Source: Siphonodentalium dalli
Lineage: Eukaryota > Mollusca > Scaphopoda > Gadilida > Siphonodentaliidae
DNA: 64,000 bases
Direction of reading: 5' to 3'
Assembly (NCBI GenBank): GCA_032622095.1
Contig: CP136069.1
Coordinates: 202,850,690 to 202,914,689, forward strand
Position 1 is the stretch's first letter; the number at the start of each line of letters is the position of its first letter. A model generated the notes under the pieces. It ran no database searches and was not told the DNA's origin. It was given only the letters and a program-made list of their open reading frames with translations. Below are positions 21,896 to 32,357 of the stretch, piece by piece. Position numbers and translations under genes: made by a program.

Positions 21896-23290
21896 TTAGT
21901 AAAACAAATCCTGATTTGTCTCGCGTATGAATGACTGTACAGCTAAGAAAATGTTCATGTTATCACAATAAGGAAGTGCAGGATCTCCAAAAAGCAAAAT
22001 CTTTAATGAATAAATGTTGTAAGGTAGTAATTTATTCAATAGACGAATTCTTGGGATTGAATATATGTGGCAATCAAAGAAATAATGAAAGGCATTTTCT
22101 TCACCGTTTCCACAGGTGCAGTCTTTTGAATTTGCAATGTGATTTAGAACCTTATCGGATAGCAAGTTGCTACATTCGCATCGTAATCTACAGTGAAATA
22201 TGTTTTCAGTCCGCTTTCCGACAGAATAGTACTTTGGTGGTTTGGGTGTTATAGGTTTAATTTTGTTTACATAACAAAAGTGGCGGAGATCTCGAGTCTC
22301 AATTTTGGTTGCATTCCAGTTTTTTACACACGTTGGCATGAATGTAGACTCCATTCGTTTGGAATTGGGTTTAAAATGGACAAAGTTTGACGCAAATCTC
22401 GTATCATGATCACTTATGTCAGAACATTTTGGGGGAAGTAAGTCGACTAAATATTTGGGCACTTTGTGATTGACAATGTTATGAAAAAGTGAAAAACGCT
22501 TTAATTGCCTTCTATCTGAGAGTGTTTCCCAACCCATTTCGGTTAGTAGACGTTTGTGTGATACTGATCTCGTGCAGCCACTTATTATTCGTGCAGCCTC
22601 GTATTCTACATCATCAAGTTTTTTAAGTAACTTATCAGGTGCTCCAGCCCAGACACTACTCGCATATTCCATGATTGGACGGACGTGTGATAAATAGAGG
22701 ATTTCAAGAGTTTTGCGGTTCAAAATGTACTTCAGTCTTCGTAGTTGGGATAGTTTAGCATAAGCTCTGGTACATACATTTTCTATATAACTGTCCCATG
22801 TTAAGTCGTCATCTATTTCTATACCTAGATGCGTGTGTTGTTTAGAATATTCGAGTTGCAGTCCATCAAAGACTATATTCGGTCTCTCAGGGCTTTGTGA
22901 ACTTGTAAAAAATAGTAATTTTGTTTTAGAATTATTGAATTTCACTAGCCATGTATCGGCCCACTTTTTTATGTTTTCCATGTCTTTATTTACACTTTGT
23001 TCAAGGTTTTGTATGTCCGTATCGGAATTTATGAGGCATGTGTCGTCCGCGTATAATCTAACATGCGATTTAATATTGTCTGCAATATCATTTATGTAGA
23101 TTAAAAAGAGCAAAGGGCCGACCACAGACCCTTGGGGGACCCCTGCCGTTATTGGAGAATATTTTGAAAAGCTAGAATTTATTTGCACCCTTTGCTGCCG
23201 CCCTTCGAGATAATTTCTGAACCATTTTAGCAGAGTGTCTGTTATTCCATAGTGATTTAGTTTAAGTAAAAGACCTTGGTGCCATACTTT
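21896..23290 (-). CDS. LINE ORF, C-terminal part: RT core (YADD) and zinc-knuckle
   Basis: Continuation of the LINE polyprotein in the shifted frame. The open region runs from about 23290, and the first ATG is at 23188. It carries ITAGVPQGSVVGPLLFLIYI (RT motif B) and VRLYADDTCLI, where YADD holds the catalytic aspartates. The thumb region has THLGIEIDDDLTWDSYI and ILYLSHVRPIMEYASSVWAG. A Cys/His cluster (CRLRCECSNLLSD ... CTCGNGEENAFHYFFDC) lies near the C-terminus. The stop is at 21896-21898. All active-site residues I would expect are present, so only the single upstream frameshift separates this copy from an intact reading frame. Confidence 0.92.
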   Translation of the reverse strand, partial: KVWHQGLLLKLNHYGITDTLLKWFRNYLEGRQQRVQINSSFSKYSPITAGVPQGSVVGPLLFLIYINDIADNIKSHVRLYADDTCLINSDTDIQNLEQSVNKDMENIKKWADTWLVKFNNSKTKLLFFTSSQSPERPNIVFDGLQLEYSKQHTHLGIEIDDDLTWDSYIENVCTRAYAKLSQLRRLKYILNRKTLEILYLSHVRPIMEYASSVWAGAPDKLLKKLDDVEYEAARIISGCTRSVSHKRLLTEMGWETLSDRRQLKRFSLFHNIVNHKVPKYLVDLLPPKCSDISDHDTRFASNFVHFKPNSKRMESTFMPTCVKNWNATKIETRDLRHFCYVNKIKPITPKPPKYYSVGKRTENIFHCRLRCECSNLLSDKVLNHIANSKDCTCGNGEENAFHYFFDCHIYSIPRIRLLNKLLPYNIYSLKILLFGDPALPYCDNMNIFLAVQSFIRETNQDLFY

Positions 23291-25227
23291 GTCAAAGCTT
23301 TCGAGATGTCACAGAAAACAGCACACGTGCTTTGTTCGGTATCTACAGCGTGGTGTATATTGTGAAATATTTCAATACGTTGTTGTTCAGTAATGTGACC
23401 TGGTATAAAACCGGATTGGTATTTGTATAATAGGTTGTTTATATTTAAATGATTAAAGACTTTGTTGAAGACTACTTTTTCTAGTATTTTACCAACGCAA
23501 CTTATTAATGAGATGGGACGATAGTTATTTGGATCATGACGGTCACCATTTTTAAATATTGGTATTATGTTTGCCCTTTTCCATGCTTCGGGGAAACAGC
23601 AGCTCTTAAAAGATTTATTAAAAATATAACGTAAGGGTTTACTGATGGAGCTGCGTGTTTCCCTGAGCAATTTATTGTTTATCCCATCAGGACCGTTTGC
23701 CTTTTTAATAGGAAGACATTTTAGGATTTCAAAAATTTCATTTTCATTTGTCTTAATTTCATTTAAAAACGCATGAGTTCTATCTGAACAGATCGGTGGC
23801 TCCCTTGTATTAGTTTCTAGTGTGCTGTGTTTAGTGAATATCGTATTGAGGACTTCCGCCTTTTGTATATCATCTTCTATATCTGTATTGCTCGATTTCA
23901 GTATAGGAATTGTATTGTCGGTCGAAAAATTGCTTAGTAGTTGTTTGACAGTGTGCCAGAATTGTTTTGGTTTAGAGTTCACGCTTAGATTTTCATCTAA
24001 ATCATTCATATATTTTTCCTTTGCAGCTTTTTTTAAGTTGTTAACTTTGTTTCGAACACACTTGTACTTGTTCCAGTCAGACTCCCTATTTCTGAGAACT
24101 GCCAGTTTTTTAAGTCGGTCCCGTTTTCTGATGTGTTTTCTGATGATACCATCAAACCAAGGTTTGTCACGTTTTCTGATTGTTATTTCGTGGTACGGGA
24201 TGTGTTTTTTTGAGACAGATAAGAATGTTTCAGTGAAAATTTCAACCATTTTGTCTATTTGCGTAGAGTCACCTTCAGTATATAATTGTTTTTCCCAATC
24301 AATATCGGAGAGTTCCAAGTTTAATCTATCATAATTGCCCTTTGAGTAATTCCACACAGAACGTTTGTAGGATTTTGGTTTATATATTGGGACGCACACT
24401 TCAACCGACGTTGCAATGTGGTCTGATACTCCGAGATCATAAGTTGAGGGGTTCATTGCTTTGATGGTCTCGCTTATTATGATCGGATCTAATAAAGTTT
24501 CAGAGTTCCCTGTTATTCTAGTTGGTCCGCTTATGACGTTTTTGGGGGTATATTTTGTCATGATTGATTGAAGAGGACCCGATTTTTTCAACAAGTCGCA
24601 GTTTAGATCGCCAACTATCACCAGTGAGGAGTTTAATGACAATGAACGTTCAATCGCTTCGTCTAATTTACTCCAGTATGTATCTATACATTCATTTTCT
24701 GAACGGTAGGTTACGCATAAAATAAATTTATGCTTGGTCCCTACCTCAAACCATAAAATCTCATCGTCGAAACACAGGAAGTCTAGCAATTTGAAGGCGA
24801 CATGAGTTGAGAAGTATACGGCAAGCCCCCCACCATATTCGTTTCTGTCGAGTCGAATTGGGGGGTGACAGTCAGATAAGGTAATATTTTCACTGGGAAA
24901 AGTGGTATTTAGATGAGTTTCACTGAAGCAGATAATGTCATTATCATCTATTTCCTCTGCAATTCTAGAGATTTTGTTTCTGATGCTGCGTATATTGTAA
25001 TGAAAAACTGTAAGCGTTTCTTGTTCAATAGGTCCTGGTTTTTTTTCGGTGTCATTTGATAGTATGATAAGGAGTGAAAGAAGTATGAAAACAGCTAGGT
25101 GTTTACAGCGGCGAGGAGTGAAAGCCAGATTTGTTGGTTTTGTAAAATTGAATTTGATTTTACCAGAACGCAAGCGTACTCTGAATAGACCTATCGCCAG
25201 CCTATACTGCATCAATGGTATATCCAT
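23257..25227 (-). CDS. LINE ORF, N-terminal part: AP endonuclease and RT fingers
   Basis: This 656-codon frame starts at the ATG at 25225-25227. Residues about 43-57 are hydrophobic (LAVFILLSLLIIL) and are followed by NDTEKKPGP (58-66), which resembles a decayed 2A peptide. The EEP endonuclease domain follows from about residue 72: FHYNIRSIRNK, ICFSETHLN (catalytic Glu), LVIVGDLNCDLL (Asp/Asn pair) and GVSDHIAT (Asp-His). These are the residues that nick target DNA in APE-type LINEs. The RT begins near residue 520 with LPIKKANGPDGINNKLL, NYRPISLISCVGKILEK and CAVFCDISKA. There the frame is broken by loss of one base in an A-run near 23294-23296, and it then stops after a dozen wrong residues. 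The remainder of the RT is in the next frame (21896 onward). Protein function is presumably lost in this copy. Confidence 0.9.
   Translation of the reverse strand: MDIPLMQYRLAIGLFRVRLRSGKIKFNFTKPTNLAFTPRRCKHLAVFILLSLLIILSNDTEKKPGPIEQETLTVFHYNIRSIRNKISRIAEEIDDNDIICFSETHLNTTFPSENITLSDCHPPIRLDRNEYGGGLAVYFSTHVAFKLLDFLCFDDEILWFEVGTKHKFILCVTYRSENECIDTYWSKLDEAIERSLSLNSSLVIVGDLNCDLLKKSGPLQSIMTKYTPKNVISGPTRITGNSETLLDPIIISETIKAMNPSTYDLGVSDHIATSVEVCVPIYKPKSYKRSVWNYSKGNYDRLNLELSDIDWEKQLYTEGDSTQIDKMVEIFTETFLSVSKKHIPYHEITIRKRDKPWFDGIIRKHIRKRDRLKKLAVLRNRESDWNKYKCVRNKVNNLKKAAKEKYMNDLDENLSVNSKPKQFWHTVKQLLSNFSTDNTIPILKSSNTDIEDDIQKAEVLNTIFTKHSTLETNTREPPICSDRTHAFLNEIKTNENEIFEILKCLPIKKANGPDGINNKLLRETRSSISKPLRYIFNKSFKSCCFPEAWKRANIIPIFKNGDRHDPNNYRPISLISCVGKILEKVVFNKVFNHLNINNLLYKYQSGFIPGHITEQQRIEIFHNIHHAVDTEQSTCAVFCDISKALTKYGTKVFYLN
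25030..25053 (-). other. 2A-like motif DTEKKPGP at LINE N-terminus
   Basis: Residues 59-66 of the LINE ORF read DTEKKPGP after a hydrophobic run. The known 2A consensus is DxExNPGP, where the ribosome skips the Gly-Pro bond; such motifs are described at the N-termini of APE-type LINEs in invertebrates. The essential Asn is Lys here, so activity is doubtful in this copy. Confidence 0.6.
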
Positions 25228-25976
25228 TGATAAAATTGCAATTTAGTCAGGCAGTACAAGTACAGGCTGGCGATAATGTCTGCTCTCGGTGCGACTTTCC
25301 TGAAATGGTAAAACATGACAGCGGTGGGTTGAGGGTGGTCGGTGAAATATGAAATAACAAGATCAATTGTAGAAAAAAAGTAAACAAGATATACCAAATG
25401 TTGCAAATTATTGCATTGGTAGATCATTCGTTCGGGGTGAGACTACCTCAGCCGAAGAGCAAGTAATTTACCTATATAATATCATGAGAACGGTAATCGA
25501 AAACACCTAGTTTAAAAGTGTCCGCTATTTCGTGTGGTGTTGTTTGAAATCACACTCAGACGCTACATAAAATTACTCATTTACGACAGACAGAATATTT
25601 GATTAACATATAGCCACATTGGTATAATGTAAAACTAACATTGTGATGGTGAAAGTTTCAAAACTCTGCTTTTAAAATGATTTTAATTCAAAAGTTTCGT
25701 GAAGTTATTTCTCCGGAATGAGTATTATTTTCGTTATAGAGTTACCTCCCTTTGGAAGTTTTAATATCGGCTAAAATAACTGTCGAGATTTCTTCTTTAA
25801 AACGTTTATTTATTTTTATTTATCATTGCCGGGACCTATCGTATGTAACATGATTTAAATTGCCTTATTTTATTTTTTTTAAAGCTAAAACGCCGTATAA
25901 AACCTCAGTGGTTGGAAATTGAGGTGTCCGTTTCCATCTCCGGAAAATTGATGCGGATGAGAATTTTTGTAAAGGT

Positions 25977-26463
25977 CGGAGATAACATCATGAAGTGGTC
26001 ACGACAGAGATGACATGGCGATGTAACATCATGAAGTGGTCACGACGGAGATGACATCATGAAGTGGTCACGACGGAGATGGCATGAAGTGGTCACGACG
26101 GAGATGACATCATGAAGTGGTCGCGACGGAGATGACATCATGAAGTGGTCACGACGGAGATGACATGAAGTGGTCACGACGGAGATGACATCATGAAGTG
26201 GTCACGACGGAGATGACATGAAGTGGTCACGACGGAGATGACATCATGAAGTGGTCACGACGGAGATGACATGAAGTGGTCACGACGGAGATGACATCAT
26301 GAAGTGGTCACGACGGAGATGACATCATGAAGTGGTCACGACGGAGATGACATCATGAAGTGGTCACGACGGAGATGACATCATGAAGTGGTCGCGACGG
26401 AGATGACATCATGAAGTGGTCACGACGGAGATGACATCATGAAGTGGTCACGACGGAGATGAC
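25977..26463. repeat. Satellite array, right block (28-bp units, some 25-bp)
   Basis: Same satellite as 19280-21571. After the first unit the 13-bp linker is absent: copies are 28 bp (ATCATGAAGTGGTCACGACG GAGATGAC) with several 25-bp versions lacking ATC. This organisation differs from the left block although the two were contiguous before the LINE insertion. Confidence 0.95.
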
Positions 26464-26522
26464 ATGCCAACTTGACAAGACGTGTCGTGGGTAGTTCAAT
26501 CTTGTCTGCTCTTGCTCACAAA

Positions 26523-27400
26523 TTAGTGCAGCGGCCAAATCGAAAAAGAGCTCTAGTTTTCGAGATACCCCTACCCACGGTAGAACAAGTTAAAACTAAC
26601 TTTTTTTGAAGGAGAAATATATACTATTTACGAAAATGATAGTGAAAAATAACGGGATTGGTGGTGGCTATTCTCAAATTGACGATGAACGATACCCATC
26701 AGTGACTTTTCCCAGAAATTAACGATTTTGGTAAAGTGAGCCCTGCGGTTATGTCCTAAGTTATTTGCCCACATTGTTGGTGTTAAAATGACTACAGCAT
26801 ACCATATTTGTACCTGATATGCAAGAAGTGTTGGTTAATTTTGATTTTCGTGCCATTTGGAGCCGAAACATTTATTTTTTGTCGAAAAATCGCTCTTTTT
26901 AAAATAAATTATATTTTTCGAACATTATCATTCAGTCGTATATTGCAATAGTATTGAAATATTTAGTTCATATGGTGTAGTAGTTATCTAACAAGAATAT
27001 GAAGAAAGAAGTTAACAAAAACTTTGAACGGTTTGCGAGATATTGGATTTTAGCTACCCCTCCCCCAAACACGTTTTTGGTCGAAAAAAATACATATTTT
27101 TGATAATGACATTACAAACATTTTCGAATTGATCTGAATGGGACCCAATATAAATCTTGTACTGAAAGTGTTGTCCAGAGATGCCGTTTAATCGATTACA
27201 GATGTGTTCAGGCTTTCAGACCCCCAGTTACAACAACAACAATTATTTTATTGATAACAGGTAATTTTGCATGCATTAACATCGATGTTAAGTACTAAAA
27301 CCTTTGTTATAAACAACACGTGACCAACTATATAACTCATATGGCTGAGTAGTTATCTGGACATCACAAGTAGAAAGAATTTGACAGAAATTGAAAAATA
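26523..27400 (+). repeat. Left arm of the 5.8-kb inverted-repeat composite
   Basis: About 0.88 kb matching 31460-32357 in reverse complement. Shared phrases include GCAGCGGCCAAA, ACCCCTACCCACGGTAGAAC, TTGGAGCCGAAACATTTATT, AGTTACAACAACAACAATTA and GTGACCAACTATATAA. A diverged second partial copy of the same sequence follows directly at about 27400-28010 in the same orientation. Confidence 0.85.
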
Positions 27401-28010
27401 ACGGAATAGGTGGTGGCTATTGTCAAATCGACGACGAGCGATACCCTCCAGTGACTTTTTCCAGAAATTAACGATTTTGGTAAAGCGAGCCCTGTGGCTA
27501 TGTCCTAGCCTATTTGCCCATATTGTTGGGGTTAAAATTACTACATCATATCATACCTCTACCTGATATGAAAAAAAGTGTTGGTTAATTTAGATTTTCC
27601 TGCTATTTGGAGCCAAAACATTTATTTTTTGCTGAAAAATCGCACTTTTTCACAAAAATATTATTTTTCGAACATTATCATTGAAATGGATATTGTTATA
27701 ATGCCCAAATATTTATTTCTTATGGTGATGTAGTTATCTGCCAAGCATATGCAGGAAGAAGTTAACAGAAATTTAGAACAATTTGCGAAATAATGGATTT
27801 TAGCTACACATTTTTGGTCGAAAAATTACATATTTTTGTTCAGAACTTTACCAAATTTCCCAATTGATCATACTGGGACCCAACATAATTCTTTTGCTGA
27901 AAATTGAGCCCGGAGACATTGCTTAAGTGATTAAAGACGTGTTCATGCTTCCAGACCCCAAATTACAACAACAACGCATTGTATTTGCTGTTACATACAA
28001 TACGTGTCGC
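27400..28010 (+). repeat. Second, diverged direct copy of the arm sequence
   Basis: Repeats the arm order: GGTGGTGGCTATTGTCAAAT, TTATTTGCCCA-like, TTTGGAGCCAAAACATTTAT, TTTTTGGTCGAAAAATTACA and ATTACAACAACAAC. It is more diverged from the outer arm than the two outer arms are from each other. The right side has a corresponding partial unit at about 31270-31460. Confidence 0.75.
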
Positions 28011-28019
28011 ATATCAATC

Positions 28020-28590
28020 AACCAATCAATAGTTTATTCTCAAAAAAACAATAATGGTATACAGAGATTACAATAATTGGACAGCTGGGGAACCCAGCAT
28101 GTCCGACGTATAGATGCACAAGTACTCCATTCGCGTTTAAGATTGAAATACAGTAGTTTGAACTATGGCCAATTGAGTAATCACATTAAAACGTCCCCTC
28201 TCTGTCATTGTGGCAAATAGAAAAACCATATCATTACTTTTTGGAAAACAGTGGTCCTAAGACTGAACTTCTAATTTTATCAGAAATACTCAAGTCATCG
28301 CGAAAATATTAAAATTGTTAACGGGGTTCAGACAAAGCGATTTCCATAACGCTGCCATTTGTTAAAACTTCGTGAAAAGCATTGAAACCCTGCTGAGCGC
28401 GAAATTTACCACCACCAGATCGTCTGCAATCTCACGGCGACGGGCGTATCAATGATCTGTGTAGCATTGCGTCCAATCAGCTCCAACGAAACTATGTGTA
28501 TATCATTGTATCCAATCAGTTCCAACTGGATTACATCCTAATTTTCCCCATACAATCTCTCTCCCAGATAAATTGTTTACCTCCGGATAG
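28020..28590. other. Composite interior, no gene; short AATCAATCAACC segment
   Basis: It starts with ATCAATCAACCAATCAATAG, resembling an element tail, and continues with unique sequence. No domain is recognisable. Confidence 0.35.
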
Positions 28591-31165
28591 AACTACCACA
28601 TACTTATATATCGCATAGTTTCGGCCACAATATATGTTGATATTGAATTCATAATCCCTTCAGTACATGATGTGTTCAAGACTTCAAATAGGGTAGGGGC
28701 ACATACAACAGTGAACATTTGCCAGCCGCTTGTTGTGGAGTGCCACATGATGCAGACTTTCGGGAACCAACACATATGCATATTCTGATAAAAACTAATC
28801 TTTGGTCAAGCCCTCAATTAATATTGGGGTCATATCATTTCACCATGTGGTGTCTTCCAAGACTTCAAAGAAAGTAGGAATCCTCAAAATTTTGCCTTTC
28901 TTATTTCACAGTCACTTTTTGTTAAGTGTTCATTCTTTCAGAACCCAAATCCATCTATTTACATTGTTTACGTCCTTGTACAATTAACTCGCCATTGTCC
29001 ATACACGCAGTCAATGATGATATCGTTCCAGTCCGTGGTGTGTTCTAGTCTTCAAATTGGGAAGGGGGTAATACAAACATTGAAAAATCGCATTATTTAT
29101 TTTTCAGTCGCTTTTTGTAAAGTGTCCCTGACTGTCGGGTATTAACCCATCTATAACAATCGTGTATTTCTTTATAGAATAGCCATTTGTCCAGATCGTC
29201 GTTTCCACCCTGAGGGCACATCCATTCAGTTTGTGGTAGGTTCAATGGTTTACATGGGGTAGGGGTCCCTTAGAATTCGCCTTCATCGTTTGCCATCTGC
29301 TTTGTGTAAGGTGCCACTGTCTTCTCGCGAACGGCGGGCTCACGAGACCATTGCATCTTTTCTGACAGAACAGCCATTCGGCCACAATCTCGGGTAATAC
29401 TGATAGCTTATGCCTTGAGCTAGTGGTGTGTTCAAGACTTCAAATAGGGATGGAGTCCTCTGAGAGTAAAATTTAGCCCTTTCATTTGCTGACCATTTTT
29501 TTAAAGTGCCATAGGCTTTCGGGAACCATCTCATCCATAACAGATTCGTATTGCCAGATAATAATCCCATTTGTCCACAACTTCAGTTAACATTGAGAGA
29601 ATATCATTTTGTTAAGATTTCAAGTTGGATAATGGGGTCCTCAAGACATAGAGAATTCGCCTTCTTGTTTGCCAGCCGCTTTTTGTAAACTGTTCCAGGA
29701 TTTCGGGGGAACCAAATCACCCATATATCAATTAATAATTCCATGATAGCAATACCTTTCGATCACACACTCAGCTAAGTATGAGAGAATATAATTTCAG
29801 TTCATGCTCTGATCAAGATATTAAATGGGTTAGTAGGGCCCCCCAAAACAGTGAGTATTCGCCTTTCTCTTTCATCAACAACTTTTTGTAAAGTGACCCA
29901 GACATTCAAGACCCTGGTATACTATACTCTTTATATAGCGTCCATTTCTCTACACACGCAGTTAATAATGGGAGCACATCCTTTCGGTTCATCGTGTGTC
30001 CCAATACTGAAAATGGGGCAGTGTGTCCTAACACATTACATTTCGTATTTGCCAGCCGCCTTTTGTAAAGTGTTCCAGGATTTCGAGAACAAAACCACCC
30101 ATACAAATTGTAAATAATACATGAGAGCATATAGATTCGGTTCAGTGTGTGCCAACGAGTTTAGAAGGGTTATGGGTACCCAAAAACAGTGAGATTTCGC
30201 CTTCTCTTTGCTAGCCACTTTTTGTAAAGTGCCCTTGACATTGGGAAGCCAGCCAACCCACCATCGTGCACTGAAGAGGTATATTTCCTGAATTATATAC
30301 CATTTGTCCACACCCCAGTTAATATTGAGAACATGTCCATCCATTAGTGTGTTTAAGACTTTTAATGGGGTAGGGTGCTCAAAGAAAATATTCAGCTTTG
30401 GTTTTTGCCAGCCGTCTTTTGTAAAGTACCCTAGGATTTTGGGAACCAAACTACCCATATAACGTGTATATTCCCTGATAGCACTACCTTTCTTTCACAC
30501 TGTGATTTAATAATAAAAGCATGAATATTCGGAGCATGGTGTGTTCAAGAGTTTAAATGGGCATATAAAGGGGTCCCACAAAACAAAAAATATTCGCCTT
30601 TGGAGTTTGCCATCCGATTTTCGTAAAGTGCTAAAGGCTTTCGGGATCCAACCCCAACCCATCAATCAACACCATGTATGCGCCCCGATATGACTATTTT
30701 TTGCCCACATCCTCAGTTAATATTTACAGCAATCATTTCAGTCCGTGAGTTGTTCAACTTTAACACTTTAATTGTGTAGGGGGGCCTAAAACAGCAAATT
30801 CGTCTTTCTTATTTATCAGCCACTTTCTGTAAAGCGACACATGCACAACCCATCCATACAAATTATGTATTCTCTGATAGAACTACATTCCCGTCACATT
30901 CTCGGTTAATATAGAGAATTAGAGATCATATAGATTAATTTCGTACTGCTTTGAAGTCTTTAAACTGGGTAGAGTGTTCTTGAAAAATATAGCAAATTCG
31001 CCCTTCATATTTGCCAAGCAAAGTGCCACAAACCCATCCATAAACATTGTATATTTCTTTATGTAACTGTCCTTTATAATTACATGATTCTTAATATTGA
31101 GATCATATTTTATTCAGTTCGTGGTGTGTTCAGGACGTCTAATAGGGCGGGGGAGCCACAATAAT
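28590..31165 (+). repeat. About 14 degenerate ~190-bp tandem units (core of composite)
   Basis: A phrase like GTGGTGTGTTCAAGACTTCA AATGGGGTAGGG recurs near 28671, 28850, 29036, 29234, 29426, 29612, 29806, 29990, 30146, 30344, 30536, 30746, 30944 and 31120. Spacings are 155-211 bp, mostly 180-200. Each unit also has TTCGCCTT...TTTGCCAGCCGC, TTTTTGTAAAGTG.C and AACC.ACCCAT. The units are strongly diverged from one another, so the array is old. No ORF spans it. Confidence 0.85.
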
Positions 31166-31459
31166 TTTGTTCTGTATGATTATGTTATTCTATATTATGT
31201 GTCCTTTAGAACAAATACTTCAATTGCTCAAAGTCGATATGTGTTAATATAAAATTACATGTCATAAATAAAATATTGTGTTGTTGTTGTTGTAACTGGG
31301 GGTTTAATTGGAAACCTTAGGTCATCTAAAACCAGGCTCGCGGTGTCTACGGATCAGGTTTTCATCACACGAATAATGATTAGATGCTCGTTAGAATAAT
31401 TTAGAAAGGTCTGTCTTGTTATCATAAATATGTAGTTTTTCTACCAAATCGAGTACGGG

Positions 31460-32357
31460 ATAGCGGTACCTAATTCCAATATCTTGAAAACCGTTGACAA
31501 TTTCTGTCAAATTCTTTCTACTTGTGATGTCCAGATAACTACTGAGCCATATGAATTATATAGTTGGTCACGTATTGTTTATAACAAAGGTTTTAGTACT
31601 TAACATCGATGTTAATGCATGCAAAATTACCTGTTATCAATAAAATAATTGTTGTTGTTGTAACTGGGGTCTGAAAGCCTGAACACATCTGTAATCGATT
31701 AAACGGCATCTCTGGACAACACTTTAAGTACAAGATTCATATTGGGTCTCATTCAGATCAATTCGAAAATGTTTGTAATGTCATTTACAAAAATATGTAT
31801 TTTTTTCGACCAAAAACGTGTTTGGGGTAGGGGTAGCTAAAATCAAATATCTCGCAAACCGTTCAAAATTTTTGTTAACTTCTTTCTTCATATGCTTGTT
31901 AGATAACTACTACACCATATGAATTAAATATTTCAATATTATTGCATTATCCGTTTGAATGATAATGTTCGAAAAATATAATTGTTTTGAAAAAGAGCGA
32001 TTTTTCAACAAAAAATAAATGTTTCGGCTCCAAATGGCACGAAAATCAAAATAACCAACACTTCTTGCATATCAGGTACAGATATGGTATGCTGTAGTCA
32101 TTTTAACGCATACAATGTGGGCTAATAACTTAGGACATAGCCGCAGGGCTCACTTTACCAAAATCGTTAATTTCTGGGAAAAGTCACTGGTGGGTATCGT
32201 TAATCGTCGATTTGAGAATAGCCACCACCAATTCCGTTATTTTTCACTATCATTTTCGTCTACAGTATGTATTTCTCCTTCAAAAAAAGTCGGTTTTAAC
32301 TTGTTCTACCGTGGGTAGGGGTACCCGACCACTTTTGGCGTTTGGCCGCTGTACTAA
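31460..32357 (-). repeat. Right arm of the 5.8-kb inverted-repeat composite
   Basis: Reverse complement of 26523-27400 at what looks like roughly 85-90% identity by eye. It ends TTTGGCCGCTGTACTA, matching the left start TAGTGCAGCGGCCAAA. The adjacent 31270-31460 is a shorter second unit. Confidence 0.85.

Larger units (their letters stand above)
21572..25976 (-). mobile_element. Near-full-length CR1/jockey-like LINE inserted in the satellite
   Basis: A 4.4-kb non-LTR retrotransposon on the minus strand, flanked by the 7-bp direct repeat CGGAGAT (ending at 21571 and at 25977-25983). Both flanks are the same satellite, so the insertion split one array. Single ORF with AP-endonuclease, reverse transcriptase and C-terminal zinc-knuckle. 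The 5' leader is about 750 bp with no ORF1. The 3' end reads ...ATGTTTAAACTAA without a simple-sequence tail. One frameshift is the only evident lesion, suggesting a young insertion. Confidence 0.92.

Noticed and set aside
22193-25246. Plus-strand frames opposite the 21.6-kb LINE
   Set aside because: Antisense shadows of a clear EN/RT coding frame.
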